A DNA stretch of 64,000 nt from Acidobacteria bacterium SCN 69-37 (GTDB lineage Bacteria; Acidobacteriota; Vicinamibacteria; Vicinamibacterales; SCN-69-37). A program made the position numbers and the translations under genes. This document shows, piece by piece, positions 56,798 through 64,000 of the stretch; the first letter of the stretch is position 1, and the number at the start of each line of letters is the position of its first letter. The stretch is taken from positions 88,225-152,224 of the forward strand of contig MEDJ01000024.1 in assembly GCA_001724025.1 (NCBI GenBank), in the 5' to 3' direction. The notes under the pieces were generated by a model. The model did no database searches, was not told where the DNA came from, and was given only the letters and a program-made list of their open reading frames with translations.

Positions 56798-56900
56798 CCC
56801 CGAGGCTTCAGCCTCGGGGGACATTCCCTGGGGCTGAAGCCCCAGGGCTCCGAAGACGAAGCCCCAAGGTTCCGAAGACGAGGCCTCAGGGCTCCGGCCC
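56798..56900. repeat. Palindromic repeat block before the ebo operon end
   Basis: Two perfect palindromes, 56798-56819 (CCCCGAGGCTTCAGCCTCGGGG) and 56826-56847 (CCCTGGGGCTGAAGCCCCAGGG), are followed by three CTCCGAAGA/TTCCGAAGA units. It lies between convergent genes. The rest of the gap up to 56980 shows no gene. Confidence 0.82.
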
Positions 56901-56980
56901 GTCGTCCCTGAGCGATGGCCCCAGGAATTACCGGGCCCACCTTTCGCCAGTCGTCCCCGTCGTACCTGAGAAGATCCGCC

Positions 56981-58354
56981 CTACGCCGTCAGGTGCTTCC
57001 AGATGACGTCGTACACGTCGATCGATCGCATCGTGTCGCCACTGAACGCGTCGCCATGGCGGCTGATGCACACAGGGCCGTGCGCGCCGGCATCGCCGGG
57101 GCGGCCGTGCGATCCTTTCACGAGCGTGGCATCGAGCGGCGTGACGTCGAGCAGCGCGCGCATGCCGATCGCGCGCTTGAACAACCGCCAGCCGACGTAG
57201 AGGGCAGGGATGCGGATGGCCGGGTCGAGGAACAGCTCGACCGGGTCGTAGCCCGGCTTGCGATGGATGTCGACGGTGCGCGCATAGTCGGGCGCGCGGC
57301 GATCGTCGAGCCAGTAGTAGTAGGTGAACCACGCGTCCGGGGCCGCAATGGCGACGAGATCGCCGGCCCGCTGGTGATCGATGTGCAGGTCCGCCTGCTC
57401 GTGGCGATCGAGCACGACGTCGACGCCGGGCAGTTGCGACACAATCGCCCGCACCTGCGCGAGCTTCGTCGCGTCGTTCACGTACACGTGCGCCACCTGG
57501 TGGTCGGCCACGGCAAAGGCGGCGCTGGCGCCGGCGTCGAGCAGTTCCAGTCCCTGTTCGTCGCGGACGACGATCAGGCCCTGATCGCGCAGCGCGCGGT
57601 TGATATGAATCGGCCGCGAGACGTTGCAGAGCGCGTACTCGGACACGACGAGGACGCGCACGCCGCGATCCTCGTAGAACTCGATCAGCGAGCCGGCCAC
57701 CTCGTCGACGGCACGGAGATCCGCCCGGATGGCGGGAAGATCGATGCCGCGCTGCTGCAGGCCGTAGTCGAGGTGCGGCAGATAGACGAGCGTGAGCGTG
57801 GGCGAGTACTGCTGCTCGACGCGCTTCGACGCCTCGGCAATCCACTGCGTCGATCGGATCGACGAGCGCGGTCCCCAGAATTCGAAGAGCGGAAACTGGC
57901 CGAGGTCACGCTGCAGGTCGTCGCGCAGGCTGCCCGGCTTCGAGTGGACGTCTGGCAGCTTGCGCCCGTCGGCCGGGTACATGGGGCGGGGCGTGACGGC
58001 GTAGTCCACCGTCGAATACATGTTGTACCACCAGAACATGTTCGCCGCGGTGAATGCGGGATCGATCGCGCGTGCCGCCTCCCAGATCTTCGGCGACTGC
58101 ACGAGCGGGTTGGACTGCTTCCAGAACCGGATCTCGCAGTCCTCGCGCGAGTACCAGCCGTTGCCGACGATGCCGTGCACGGCCGGATACTGGCCCGTCA
58201 CGTAGTCGGACTGCGCCGTGGTCGTCAGCGCGGGGAAGGCGGGCACGATGCCCGCCGTGCGGCCCGTCGACGCCCACTTCGCGAGCCTCGGCATCTCGGG
58301 CCCGATGAACGCGGGGGTCAGTCCGACGACGTTGAGGACGACGGTGCGGTGCAT
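56981..58354 (-). CDS. eboF: EboF: type I phosphodiesterase/nucleotide pyrophosphatase family
   Basis: 457 residues of the alkaline-phosphatase superfamily. The Thr nucleophile lies in FPALTTTAQSDYVTG, followed by HGIVGNGWYSR, the metal-site YLPHLDYGLQ and VSEYALCNVSRPIHIN, and a C-terminal SHGRPGDAGAHGPV. It is the last gene of the ebo operon and overlaps eboE by 37 bases. Ebo proteins are linked to moving precursors to the periplasm in scytonemin producers. A start at 58378 (MGDGKAG) is possible; I prefer MHRTVVLNVVG at 58354, preceded by GGAAGG. Confidence 0.85.
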   Translation of the reverse strand: MHRTVVLNVVGLTPAFIGPEMPRLAKWASTGRTAGIVPAFPALTTTAQSDYVTGQYPAVHGIVGNGWYSREDCEIRFWKQSNPLVQSPKIWEAARAIDPAFTAANMFWWYNMYSTVDYAVTPRPMYPADGRKLPDVHSKPGSLRDDLQRDLGQFPLFEFWGPRSSIRSTQWIAEASKRVEQQYSPTLTLVYLPHLDYGLQQRGIDLPAIRADLRAVDEVAGSLIEFYEDRGVRVLVVSEYALCNVSRPIHINRALRDQGLIVVRDEQGLELLDAGASAAFAVADHQVAHVYVNDATKLAQVRAIVSQLPGVDVVLDRHEQADLHIDHQRAGDLVAIAAPDAWFTYYYWLDDRRAPDYARTVDIHRKPGYDPVELFLDPAIRIPALYVGWRLFKRAIGMRALLDVTPLDATLVKGSHGRPGDAGAHGPVCISRHGDAFSGDTMRSIDVYDVIWKHLTA

Positions 58355-59559
58355 GCGTCCAGCCTTCCCATCACCCATGCGTATTCGCGCGAGATCGACT
58401 CGAGCAGATCGAGCTTCAGCGCACCGGGGAGGACGTCCCACGTGTACGTCTCGATCTCGAGGTGCGTGGTGAACGGCCGCGCGACGGCGGCCTCGATGAC
58501 GCGGCTGACGTCGTCCTGCGTCGACGTGAGACCGTCGTAGTCGCGCGCGAACAGCGGGACGTGGAAGTGGATGCGCCACTCGGCCGCGCGCGCGGCCGCC
58601 CCATCGAGCGCGGGATCGAGATCGGCAAAGTGCGTCAGGCCGTCCGCGTCGCGCGTCACCACCTGGTGCAGATAGGTCGTGTCGGCGAACCGCCGCAGCC
58701 GCGACGTGATGTCGGCGGCCGCCGCGGCATCGGCCGGCATGTCCACGCGCAGCGCCGAGCTGAGCTGGACTCGGCCGATCCGGATGCCGGCCTGCGCGAG
58801 CCGGTCCAGCGTCTGGAGCGGATCCTCGTGCTCGACCGAGACGTGACAGCAGTCGAAACAGACGCGCACGTGATCGAGCAGCGCTGCCCGCGCCGCCTCG
58901 TCATCGACGCCCAGCGCACGTGACACCTGCGGAATGCCGCGCGGCAGGAGCCAGCGATCGAAAAACGCGATCGTCTCGTCGACCGTCTCGATCGCGCAGT
59001 CCGGCTCGGGTTCGATGTCGAGGTGCAGGAACGCGCCGGTCTCACGCCGCATCTGCGCGAGCGCGATGGCCACCTGCACCACGTGATCCGTGACCGTCTC
59101 CCAGCCCGTCGTGTCGTCGGCCGGCATCCAGGCCTTGTAGGACAAGGGGACCGTCGAGACGCCGCCGTCGACCCCCGCCGGCACGAGCCGGCCCAGGATG
59201 CGTGCGAGATCGAGCGTGTACGCCACGCGTGCCGGATCGCGCCAGTCGGGGGCGTACACGTCGGCCTTCACCGGTGTGCCATGAAACGGTCCGAACGGGA
59301 AGCCGTTGATGATTGCGACGTAGAGCCCCTCGGCGTCGAGCCACGCGCGGAACGCGTCGAGCCGATCGCCCGTGCGCAGTTCGCGGGCGTCGCGCGCCGA
59401 CAGCCGCAGCCCGATGCCGAATGGCCCCGCGGGCGAGAAGCGCTGTCTGAGCGCCGGTGCGTATCGACGCACGTTCGCCTCGACGGCGTCCCACCCGTCG
59501 GCCGCGTGGATGTTGGTGCAGTAGGTGAGGTGCAGCGCGGTGCCGCGCCCGATGCGCAC
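58318..59559 (-). CDS. eboE: EboE: xylose-isomerase-like TIM-barrel metabolite traffic protein
   Basis: 413 residues. It starts GRGTALHLTYCTNIHAADGWD, the family opening, and continues with IINGFPFGPFHG, a TIM-barrel strand set with LHLDIEPEPDC, VCFDCCHVSVEHEDP (acidic/His metal ligands) and LEIETYTWDVLP. It resembles AP-endonuclease-2/xylose-isomerase barrels. The chemistry is undefined. It lies five bases after eboB and overlaps eboF. Confidence 0.87.
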   Translation of the reverse strand: MRIGRGTALHLTYCTNIHAADGWDAVEANVRRYAPALRQRFSPAGPFGIGLRLSARDARELRTGDRLDAFRAWLDAEGLYVAIINGFPFGPFHGTPVKADVYAPDWRDPARVAYTLDLARILGRLVPAGVDGGVSTVPLSYKAWMPADDTTGWETVTDHVVQVAIALAQMRRETGAFLHLDIEPEPDCAIETVDETIAFFDRWLLPRGIPQVSRALGVDDEAARAALLDHVRVCFDCCHVSVEHEDPLQTLDRLAQAGIRIGRVQLSSALRVDMPADAAAAADITSRLRRFADTTYLHQVVTRDADGLTHFADLDPALDGAAARAAEWRIHFHVPLFARDYDGLTSTQDDVSRVIEAAVARPFTTHLEIETYTWDVLPGALKLDLLESISREYAWVMGRLDACTAPSSSTSSD

Positions 59560-59564
59560 GACGG

Positions 59565-60404
59565 TCAGCCCGCCTGCGTGGCCGCCGCGGCGGTGACGCC
59601 GGCCGGCAGACGGAATTTCGGCGACTGCCCGAGGAACTGCACGGGGTTCTCGAACACGACGCGGTGGATCAGGGCCTCGCTGTGCCGGCGGCGACGCATC
59701 TCGGCGATGAACTTCGGCACGGCCAGCGGCTCGCTCGGACCCCAGTCACACGCCCCGGCGACCAGCAGGCGTTCCGGCCCGTATTTCTCGATCATGTCGA
59801 CGGCACGCGGGGCCGAGACCTTCGTCTGCGGGTAGAGCGTGAGACCGGCCCAGAAGCCGCCGTCGAGAATGGCCTCGACCGTGTGTTCCTCCGCGTGGTC
59901 GACGAGCACGTGACCGGCCGGCAGCGCGGGGAACTGGCGCAGCACGTCGAGCGTGATGCGCGTGCCCTTCAGCTTGTCCTCGAGGTGCGGCGTGTGGATC
60001 AGCACGAGCTGGCCGTGCTCGGCCGCCAGCGCGACCTGCTCCGTATACGTCGTGATTTCGTTCGTCGTCACCCGGTTCAGCCCGATCTCGCCGATGCCGA
60101 GCACGGTCGGGCCCGGGAGCAGCGCCGGGATCCGGCGCAGGACCTCGATCGACATCTCGCGGTTGTCGGATTCCTTCGGGTTCATCCCCAGCCACGTGTA
60201 GTGCTGCATGCCGGCGGCGGCCGCCCGCTTCGGCTCGAATTCCATGAGCTGGCGGAAGTAGTCGTCGAAGCCTTCCGGCGAGCTGCGATCCCAGCCGGCC
60301 CAGAACGCCGGTTCGGTCACGGCCACGCAGCCGGTGAGCGCCATCTGGGCGTAGTCGTCGGTCGTGCGCGACGCCATGTGGGCGTGGTGATCGATGTAGC
60401 GCAT
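59565..60404 (-). CDS. eboB: EboB: TatD-like metal-dependent hydrolase
   Basis: 279 residues. TatD/amidohydrolase features are [12 protein letters not shown] (metal His pair near the start), [37 protein letters not shown] and [17 protein letters not shown] (Asp near the end). The ATG at 60404 shares a base with the preceding TGA (TGATG). Reaction in the Ebo pathway is unknown. Confidence 0.87.
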   Translation of the reverse strand: MRYIDHHAHMASRTTDDYAQMALTGCVAVTEPAFWAGWDRSSPEGFDDYFRQLMEFEPKRAAAAGMQHYTWLGMNPKESDNREMSIEVLRRIPALLPGPTVLGIGEIGLNRVTTNEITTYTEQVALAAEHGQLVLIHTPHLEDKLKGTRITLDVLRQFPALPAGHVLVDHAEEHTVEAILDGGFWAGLTLYPQTKVSAPRAVDMIEKYGPERLLVAGACDWGPSEPLAVPKFIAEMRRRRHSEALIHRVVFENPVQFLGQSPKFRLPAGVTAAAATQAG

Positions 60405-60715
60405 CAGCGGCCTCCCTCGGGGCGTGCCCACGCGCCCACGGCGCCCTTGCGATCGAGCGCGGGCCGCGGCTCGGTCGTCGGATCGCTCAGCAGCAGCTGG
60501 ATGTCCTGCACGCGCCTCGGCGACGTGCTCGAGAGGACGCCAATGGCATCGGCCAGCGCGCGGACGCGGTAGTCCGTGCGCGCGATCGACGCATCGGCGC
60601 GGTCGAGCCGGTCGAGGAACGCCGCCACTTCGACGATGCGGTTGCGATTCTCGATGAAGTACTCGTCCACCAGCTCGACGGGTGACAGGGGAGAGGGATG
60701 CGGCTGACGATTCAT
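60404..60715 (-). CDS. Small protein in the EboA position of the ebo operon
   Basis: 103 residues, soluble and mostly helical ([20 protein letters not shown] and [10 protein letters not shown]), with a disordered basic tail. It sits between eboD and eboB, coupled to both (ATGA at 60712-60715, TGATG at 60404-60406). As I recall, canonical EboA is about twice this length, and I see no clear similarity. This is either a much reduced EboA or an unrelated accessory protein. No function can be given. Confidence 0.7.
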   Translation of the reverse strand: MNRQPHPSPLSPVELVDEYFIENRNRIVEVAAFLDRLDRADASIARTDYRVRALADAIGVLSSTSPRRVQDIQLLLSDPTTEPRPALDRKGAVGAWARPEGGR

Positions 60716-61941
60716 GACGAACCTCGGATCGACGCGGCGACCTGCAGGCGTGGACCGATGACGCTGGTCGAACCAGCGGCCGCGATCTGCTGCAGCACCT
60801 CGATACCCCGGATCATACCTTCGGTCTCGATGTCGTGAGCGTCGAACGCGTCGCCGATACTGCGGAGCAGCAGAATCGTCAGCCGGCCGCCGAGGTGCTC
60901 GCGGAACTCCGCGAGTCCGCGCAGGACGGACGCGGGGTGATCGGGGGGATCGAGGTGCCGGCCGAGTTCCGGCGTGTAGATCGGCAGGCGCAGGGCGATC
61001 AGCAGATCGAGCACGCGGCGCCAGTCCTGCTCGGCCAGCGTGCCGGTGAGGTACGAATACGTGCAGTCGAGTGCCAGGCCGATGGCCACGGCCTCTCCGT
61101 GCCGCAGGGCGTGATGCGTCAGTTGCTCGAGCCGGTGCGCGGCCCAGTGGCCGAAGTCGAGCGGCCGGGACGTGCCGAGTTCGAACGGGTCGCCGCCGTT
61201 GCTGATGTGCGTCGCGTGGAGCAGCGCTGACCGCCGGACCACGGCGCGCATCGCCTCCGGATCGCGCGCCACCAGCCGGGCCGCGTCGCGCTCGAGGTCG
61301 GCGAAGAACGCGGCGTCCTTTACCAGGGCGACTTTCACGGCTTCCGACAGCCCGCCGAGCCAGTCGCGATCCTCGAGGGTCGTCAGGAAGGCGACGTCGT
61401 TGATGACCGCGGTGGGCGGGGCGAACGTTCCGAAATAGTTCTTCGTGCCGAAGCCGTTGACGCCGTTCTTGACGCCCACACCCGAGTCGTCCTGCGACAG
61501 CACCGTGGTCGGGACGCGAATGAGCCGGATGCCGCGGTGCGCGGTGGCCGCGGCGTACCCTGCCACGTCGAGCACGGCCCCGCCGCCGACGGCGACGACG
61601 TAGGAGTGGCGGCAGAGCGCGGCCGCATGAATCCGCTCGTGGATCGAGGCGAGAATGGCCGGGTCGTTCTTGGCCGCCTCGCCGCCCGGGACGATCAGCG
61701 CGTCGGCGGCCAGGTGCAGGACGTCGGCATGGGCGGCACAGTACGCGTCGACCTGCGCCACGAGCGACGGGTGCGCGGCGGCCACGCCGGCGTCGATGAC
61801 GCAGACGAGGCTGGCGGGCTTCGGATCGTCGGTGTCGGCGATCAGGTCGCGCAGCAGCCGGTTGCCGGGATCGAAAACGCCGGTCGTGAAGCAGACGGGA
61901 AAACTGAACGTCACGCGGACGTGCTGCCGGATCGCATCCAT
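60712..61941 (-). CDS. eboD: EboD: 3-dehydroquinate synthase-like protein
   Basis: 409 residues of the sugar-phosphate cyclase/dehydroquinate synthase fold. NAD-binding loop [17 protein letters not shown] lies at ~116-131, [19 protein letters not shown] follows, and metal ligands are predicted in [14 protein letters not shown] (Glu), [12 protein letters not shown] (His) and [13 protein letters not shown] (His). The substrate in Ebo clusters is unknown; a real cyclase reaction is possible since the key residues are kept. It starts one base after eboC. Confidence 0.87.
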   Translation of the reverse strand: MDAIRQHVRVTFSFPVCFTTGVFDPGNRLLRDLIADTDDPKPASLVCVIDAGVAAAHPSLVAQVDAYCAAHADVLHLAADALIVPGGEAAKNDPAILASIHERIHAAALCRHSYVVAVGGGAVLDVAGYAAATAHRGIRLIRVPTTVLSQDDSGVGVKNGVNGFGTKNYFGTFAPPTAVINDVAFLTTLEDRDWLGGLSEAVKVALVKDAAFFADLERDAARLVARDPEAMRAVVRRSALLHATHISNGGDPFELGTSRPLDFGHWAAHRLEQLTHHALRHGEAVAIGLALDCTYSYLTGTLAEQDWRRVLDLLIALRLPIYTPELGRHLDPPDHPASVLRGLAEFREHLGGRLTILLLRSIGDAFDAHDIETEGMIRGIEVLQQIAAAGSTSVIGPRLQVAASIRGSS

Positions 61942-61942
61942 A

Positions 61943-62881
61943 TCAGGTCACAGCGAACAACCGCGCCAGCCACCAGGCCAGCAGGCCGGTCACGAGGACA
62001 GCCAGACTGTTCATGATACCGGCGTACGCGGCCGCGAGGACAGCGTCGGCGAGCACCAGCGACAGCACGCCGGCGCGCACGGCCCGCCGGATGTCGATGG
62101 CCGCAGTGGTGGAGGCCGCGCGCGCGAACGCCGGCAGCACGCGCCAGGCGAGTCCGCACGCCAGCGCCACGGCCCAGGCGATCTGCACGGAGGTGAAGCC
62201 CGGCGCGATCGGTCGTGTGAGGGCGATGGCGATCAGCGACGCGATGACGCCTGTCAGCAGGACGATGGCAACGACGACGACCGGGCGCCTGGCGCCGTGG
62301 ACCTCGCCGCGGCTCACCATCGTGACGGCCGCGATGTACGCCAGTGGCAGCAGGCCGAGCGGCCAGGCACGGGCGAGGACCGCCGGCATCAGCGCGATGC
62401 CGAGCAGCAGGTTCAGTGCCCGGCACAGCCCCATGTTGACGGGACCGAGGAACGCGTGGTGCTTGCCCCACGCGTCGTAACTCAGGACGGCCAGGACGAT
62501 GGCGGCGGCCACGGCGGCGGCCACCGCGCCCACGGCCGCGGCCGCGGCCACGCCGGCGGCCAGCAGGGTCGCACCGGCAAGCGCGGCGTGCCGCACGGCA
62601 ATCCGGCCGCTCGGGATGGGCCGCTCCGGCCGCTCGCGGGCGTCGATCGCCCGGTCGAAGACGTCGTTCAGGACGATGCCGCCGGCGTAGAGGCAGGCCG
62701 TGGCGGCCAGCAGCCAGCCCAGGCCGGGGGCAACGGGCCCGGGCACCAGCGCCAGGCCGGCAACCGAGGCGCCGGCCAGCACGTCGGCCAGGGACGTGGC
62801 CACGTTGGCGGGGCGCAGCAGCTCGAACCAGGCGCGCGCACGGCCGGCTGGCTGGCGGGAAGGTGTCGGGCGTGACGGCAC
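61943..62881 (-). CDS. eboC: EboC: UbiA-family prenyltransferase-like membrane protein
   Basis: 312 residues with eight or nine transmembrane helices. The first Asp-rich UbiA motif is intact in LNDVFDRAIDARERPERPIP, and a second, altered region (SYDAWGKHHAFLGPVNMG) follows. UbiA enzymes prenylate small aromatic or sugar-like substrates. The GTG at 62881 has GAGG nine bases upstream; ATG starts further out give an Arg-rich unlikely extension. It is the first gene of the six-gene operon. Confidence 0.86.
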   Translation of the reverse strand: MPSRPTPSRQPAGRARAWFELLRPANVATSLADVLAGASVAGLALVPGPVAPGLGWLLAATACLYAGGIVLNDVFDRAIDARERPERPIPSGRIAVRHAALAGATLLAAGVAAAAAVGAVAAAVAAAIVLAVLSYDAWGKHHAFLGPVNMGLCRALNLLLGIALMPAVLARAWPLGLLPLAYIAAVTMVSRGEVHGARRPVVVVAIVLLTGVIASLIAIALTRPIAPGFTSVQIAWAVALACGLAWRVLPAFARAASTTAAIDIRRAVRAGVLSLVLADAVLAAAYAGIMNSLAVLVTGLLAWWLARLFAVT

Positions 62882-63150
62882 GGTGTCCTCGTCTGATCGG
62901 GAGAAAATCGCGGCGGTGGGCAGCCTTCCACACCTCTGCGGGACCGGCGGTGCGGCAGGACGTCGCCTGCGGCATTCGCCTTGTGGCATCGTCGTTGAAT
63001 ATCATTGTGACATCGGGGTGTCACCGTTCGGTGCGCGGAGGGGGGAGCCGGCCGCGTGGCCGGGGAACTGACGCGACGTCAGTGCAGAACGTTCGGACTC
63101 CAGATCGCGTGCCGTCGGAAAGCGGCCGCGAGCGTGAAAGGACACTAATC
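62882..63150. promoter_or_regulatory. Divergent region between ebo operon and azurin gene
   Basis: A 269-base gap with no gene. It holds a GTGACA-TCGGGG-TGTCAC inverted repeat (63007-63024) and an ACTGACG-CGA-CGTCAGT palindrome (63067-63083). Promoters for the divergent eboC and azurin genes should lie here; clear -35/-10 boxes were not found. Confidence 0.45.
63067..63083. promoter_or_regulatory. Perfect palindrome upstream of the azurin gene
   Basis: ACTGACGCGACGTCAGT has two perfect 7-base arms around CGA. It lies 68 bases before the azurin start. Operator function is inferred from symmetry only. Confidence 0.35.
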
Positions 63151-63609
63151 ATGAAGCGTGCGAAGTTCTTATCGTTGGTATTGGCCACCGTCGTGGCGTC
63201 GTCGATCGCGTTCCTGCAGGCGCAGGGGCCACGCGTGGTCGAGATCGAAGGCAGCGACATGATGAAGTTCAACGTCACCAGCATCAACGCCAAGCCCGGT
63301 GAGCAGTTGACCGTGCGTCTGAAGGTGGTCGGCAAGATGCCGAAGATGGCGATGGCGCACAACTTCGTGTTGCTGAATGCCAAGGCGGATGCCGCGGCGT
63401 TCGCCAACGCCGCCGCGATGGCCGGCGCGACGGCCTACATCCCGGCCGCCCGCAAGGGCGACGTGCTGGCGCACACCGCGCTGGCGGGTGCCGGCGAGAC
63501 GGTGGAAATCACCTTCAAGGCCCCGGCCACGGCCGGCAGCTACACGTTCCTCTGTAGCTTCCCGGGCCACTTCGCGGCCGGCATGCGCGGCACGCTGGTG
63601 GTGAAGTAA
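63151..63609 (+). CDS. Azurin/plastocyanin-type cupredoxin
   Basis: 152 residues. A signal peptide (KFLSLVLATVVASSIAF) is followed by an azurin beta-barrel. Copper ligands are visible: His in MAMAHNFVLL, and Cys, His and Met in FLCSFPGHFAAGM. It carries electrons in the periplasm. AAGGACAC precedes the ATG. It is divergent from the ebo operon and convergent with the regulator at the right edge. Confidence 0.9.
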   Translation: MKRAKFLSLVLATVVASSIAFLQAQGPRVVEIEGSDMMKFNVTSINAKPGEQLTVRLKVVGKMPKMAMAHNFVLLNAKADAAAFANAAAMAGATAYIPAARKGDVLAHTALAGAGETVEITFKAPATAGSYTFLCSFPGHFAAGMRGTLVVK

Positions 63610-63629
63610 GGCTGGAAGCCTGCGGGCTG

Positions 63630-63675
63630 GAAGGAGGCCGGAAGGGAGTTGACCCCCTTCCGGCCTTCTTCTTTT
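63630..63675. terminator. Strong hairpin terminator after the azurin gene
   Basis: The left arm (63630-63646, GAAGGAGGCCGGAAGGG) pairs with the right arm (63655-63671) over 17 positions with one G-U pair, loop AGTTGACC, then CTTTT. It is flanked by CTGGAAGG-type repeat units. The stem is symmetrical enough to act on both convergent genes. Confidence 0.75.
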
Positions 63676-63730
63676 CCACGGCCTCCCCACCTCCCGGCCT
63701 CCTCCCCGCCTGCAGCCTCCCCGCCTTCTG

Positions 63731-64000
63731 CTACACCTTGAATCTCTTCCAGTCGATGCCGAGCTGGCGCACCTTGTAGTTGAAGATGCGATCGGTCGTC
63801 CGCAGCAGGCGGGCGGCGCGGGCGCGGTTGCCGCGGGCACTCTTCAGCGCGTCCTGCAGCAGGTCGCGCTCGTAGGCAGCCACGGCCTCGCTGAGCGAGA
63901 CGTTCATCACGGTGCCAGACGCCTCGGCCGTCTGCAGCGTGGGCGGCAGGTGGTGCGCGTGGATCACCTGGCCGTCGCAGACCAGGACGGCGCGCTCGAC
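63731..64000 (-). CDS. C-terminal part of a sigma54-interacting (NifA/NtrC-type) regulator (partial)
   Basis: Only the last 89 residues are in the window, and the frame is open to the right edge. The visible part starts with the end of the AAA+ domain (VERAVLVCDGQVIHAHHLPP) and finishes with a Fis-type helix-turn-helix (DALKSARGNRARAARLLRTT, then RIFNYKVRQLGIDWKRFK). This arrangement is typical of Fis-family sigma54 activators. Sensory domain and targets are unknown. Confidence 0.85.
   Translation of the reverse strand, partial: VERAVLVCDGQVIHAHHLPPTLQTAEASGTVMNVSLSEAVAAYERDLLQDALKSARGNRARAARLLRTTDRIFNYKVRQLGIDWKRFKV

Noticed and set aside
56914-58540. A 541-codon plus-strand frame opposite eboF
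   Set aside because: It has Arg/Val/His-rich composition without motifs and lies opposite a family-matched gene in a coupled operon.
63007-63024. CRP-like binding site
   Set aside because: TGTGA and TCAC halves are present but spaced ten bases apart, not the usual six, so the assignment to CRP is not supported.

Overview
The window is a GC-rich chromosomal segment that most likely comes from an acidobacterium of the Vicinamibacteria/Luteitalea kind. This is inferred from the orphan duplicated MacB/FtsX permease typical of Acidobacteriota (52932-55433), the very high GC content, many short intergenic palindromic repeats, and the mix of secreted esterases, multihaem cytochromes and sugar catabolism. 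No rRNA, tRNA, CRISPR array, transposase or phage gene is visible. Gene content is dense and mostly operonic.

Region 1 (1-21.4 kb) is carbohydrate handling. At the left edge are a truncated Kelch-type sugar mutarotase and a MazF/RHH toxin-antitoxin pair. A PQQ-dependent sugar dehydrogenase fused to cytochrome c follows. Next comes an L-rhamnose locus. The minus-strand operon is rhaB - bifunctional rhaD (aldolase + dehydrogenase) - rhaI - ABC ATPase - permease - permease fused in frame to its substrate-binding protein. The divergent plus-strand operon is rhaM (mutarotase) - a hybrid IclR-HTH/periplasmic-binding-domain regulator - GH78 alpha-L-rhamnosidase - pxpABC (5-oxoprolinase). Together these could release L-rhamnose from glycans, import it, sense it and degrade it. 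A ClC chloride channel and a UPF0489 protein close the region.

Region 2 (22.2-31.4 kb) holds mostly single genes: a Tat-exported Gfo/Idh/MocA oxidoreductase, an M3 oligopeptidase, an S1-repeat RNA-binding protein, an M29 aminopeptidase, a ThuA-like protein interrupted by EF-hands, and an envelope protein with a carboxypeptidase-regulatory-like domain. Blocks of palindromic repeats separate several of them.

Region 3 (31.5-36.7 kb) is a cytochrome c oxidase operon: dihaem cytochrome c, a 44-residue membrane peptide, subunits II and I, two different subunit III paralogues, subunit IV and a small CxxC membrane protein. Subunit I keeps the D-pathway residues but lacks the usual K-pathway lysine.

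Region 4 (36.8-45.9 kb, minus strand) holds an aldo/keto reductase and a threonine/isoleucine operon: leader peptide - thrB - thrC - second thrC-like gene - thrA (aspartokinase/homoserine dehydrogenase) - ilvA. In front of thrB I see a complete transcription attenuator: a sigma70-like promoter, a 32-codon leader peptide rich in Thr and Ile, an antiterminator segment complementary to the terminator arm, and a hairpin followed by nine T.

Region 5 (46.0-56.8 kb) contains a glycosyltransferase with a coiled-coil partner, a secreted alpha/beta hydrolase, a CBM48-CE1 esterase, an eight-haem/HEAT/TPR cytochrome, the orphan permease, a DUF3365 haem protein and a DedA/VTT membrane protein.

Region 6 (57.0-62.9 kb, minus strand) is a compact six-gene ebo metabolite-traffic operon (eboC-eboD-small gene-eboB-eboE-eboF). 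The small gene does not look like canonical EboA. It is followed by an azurin-type cupredoxin and the C-terminus of a sigma54-type regulator cut by the right edge.
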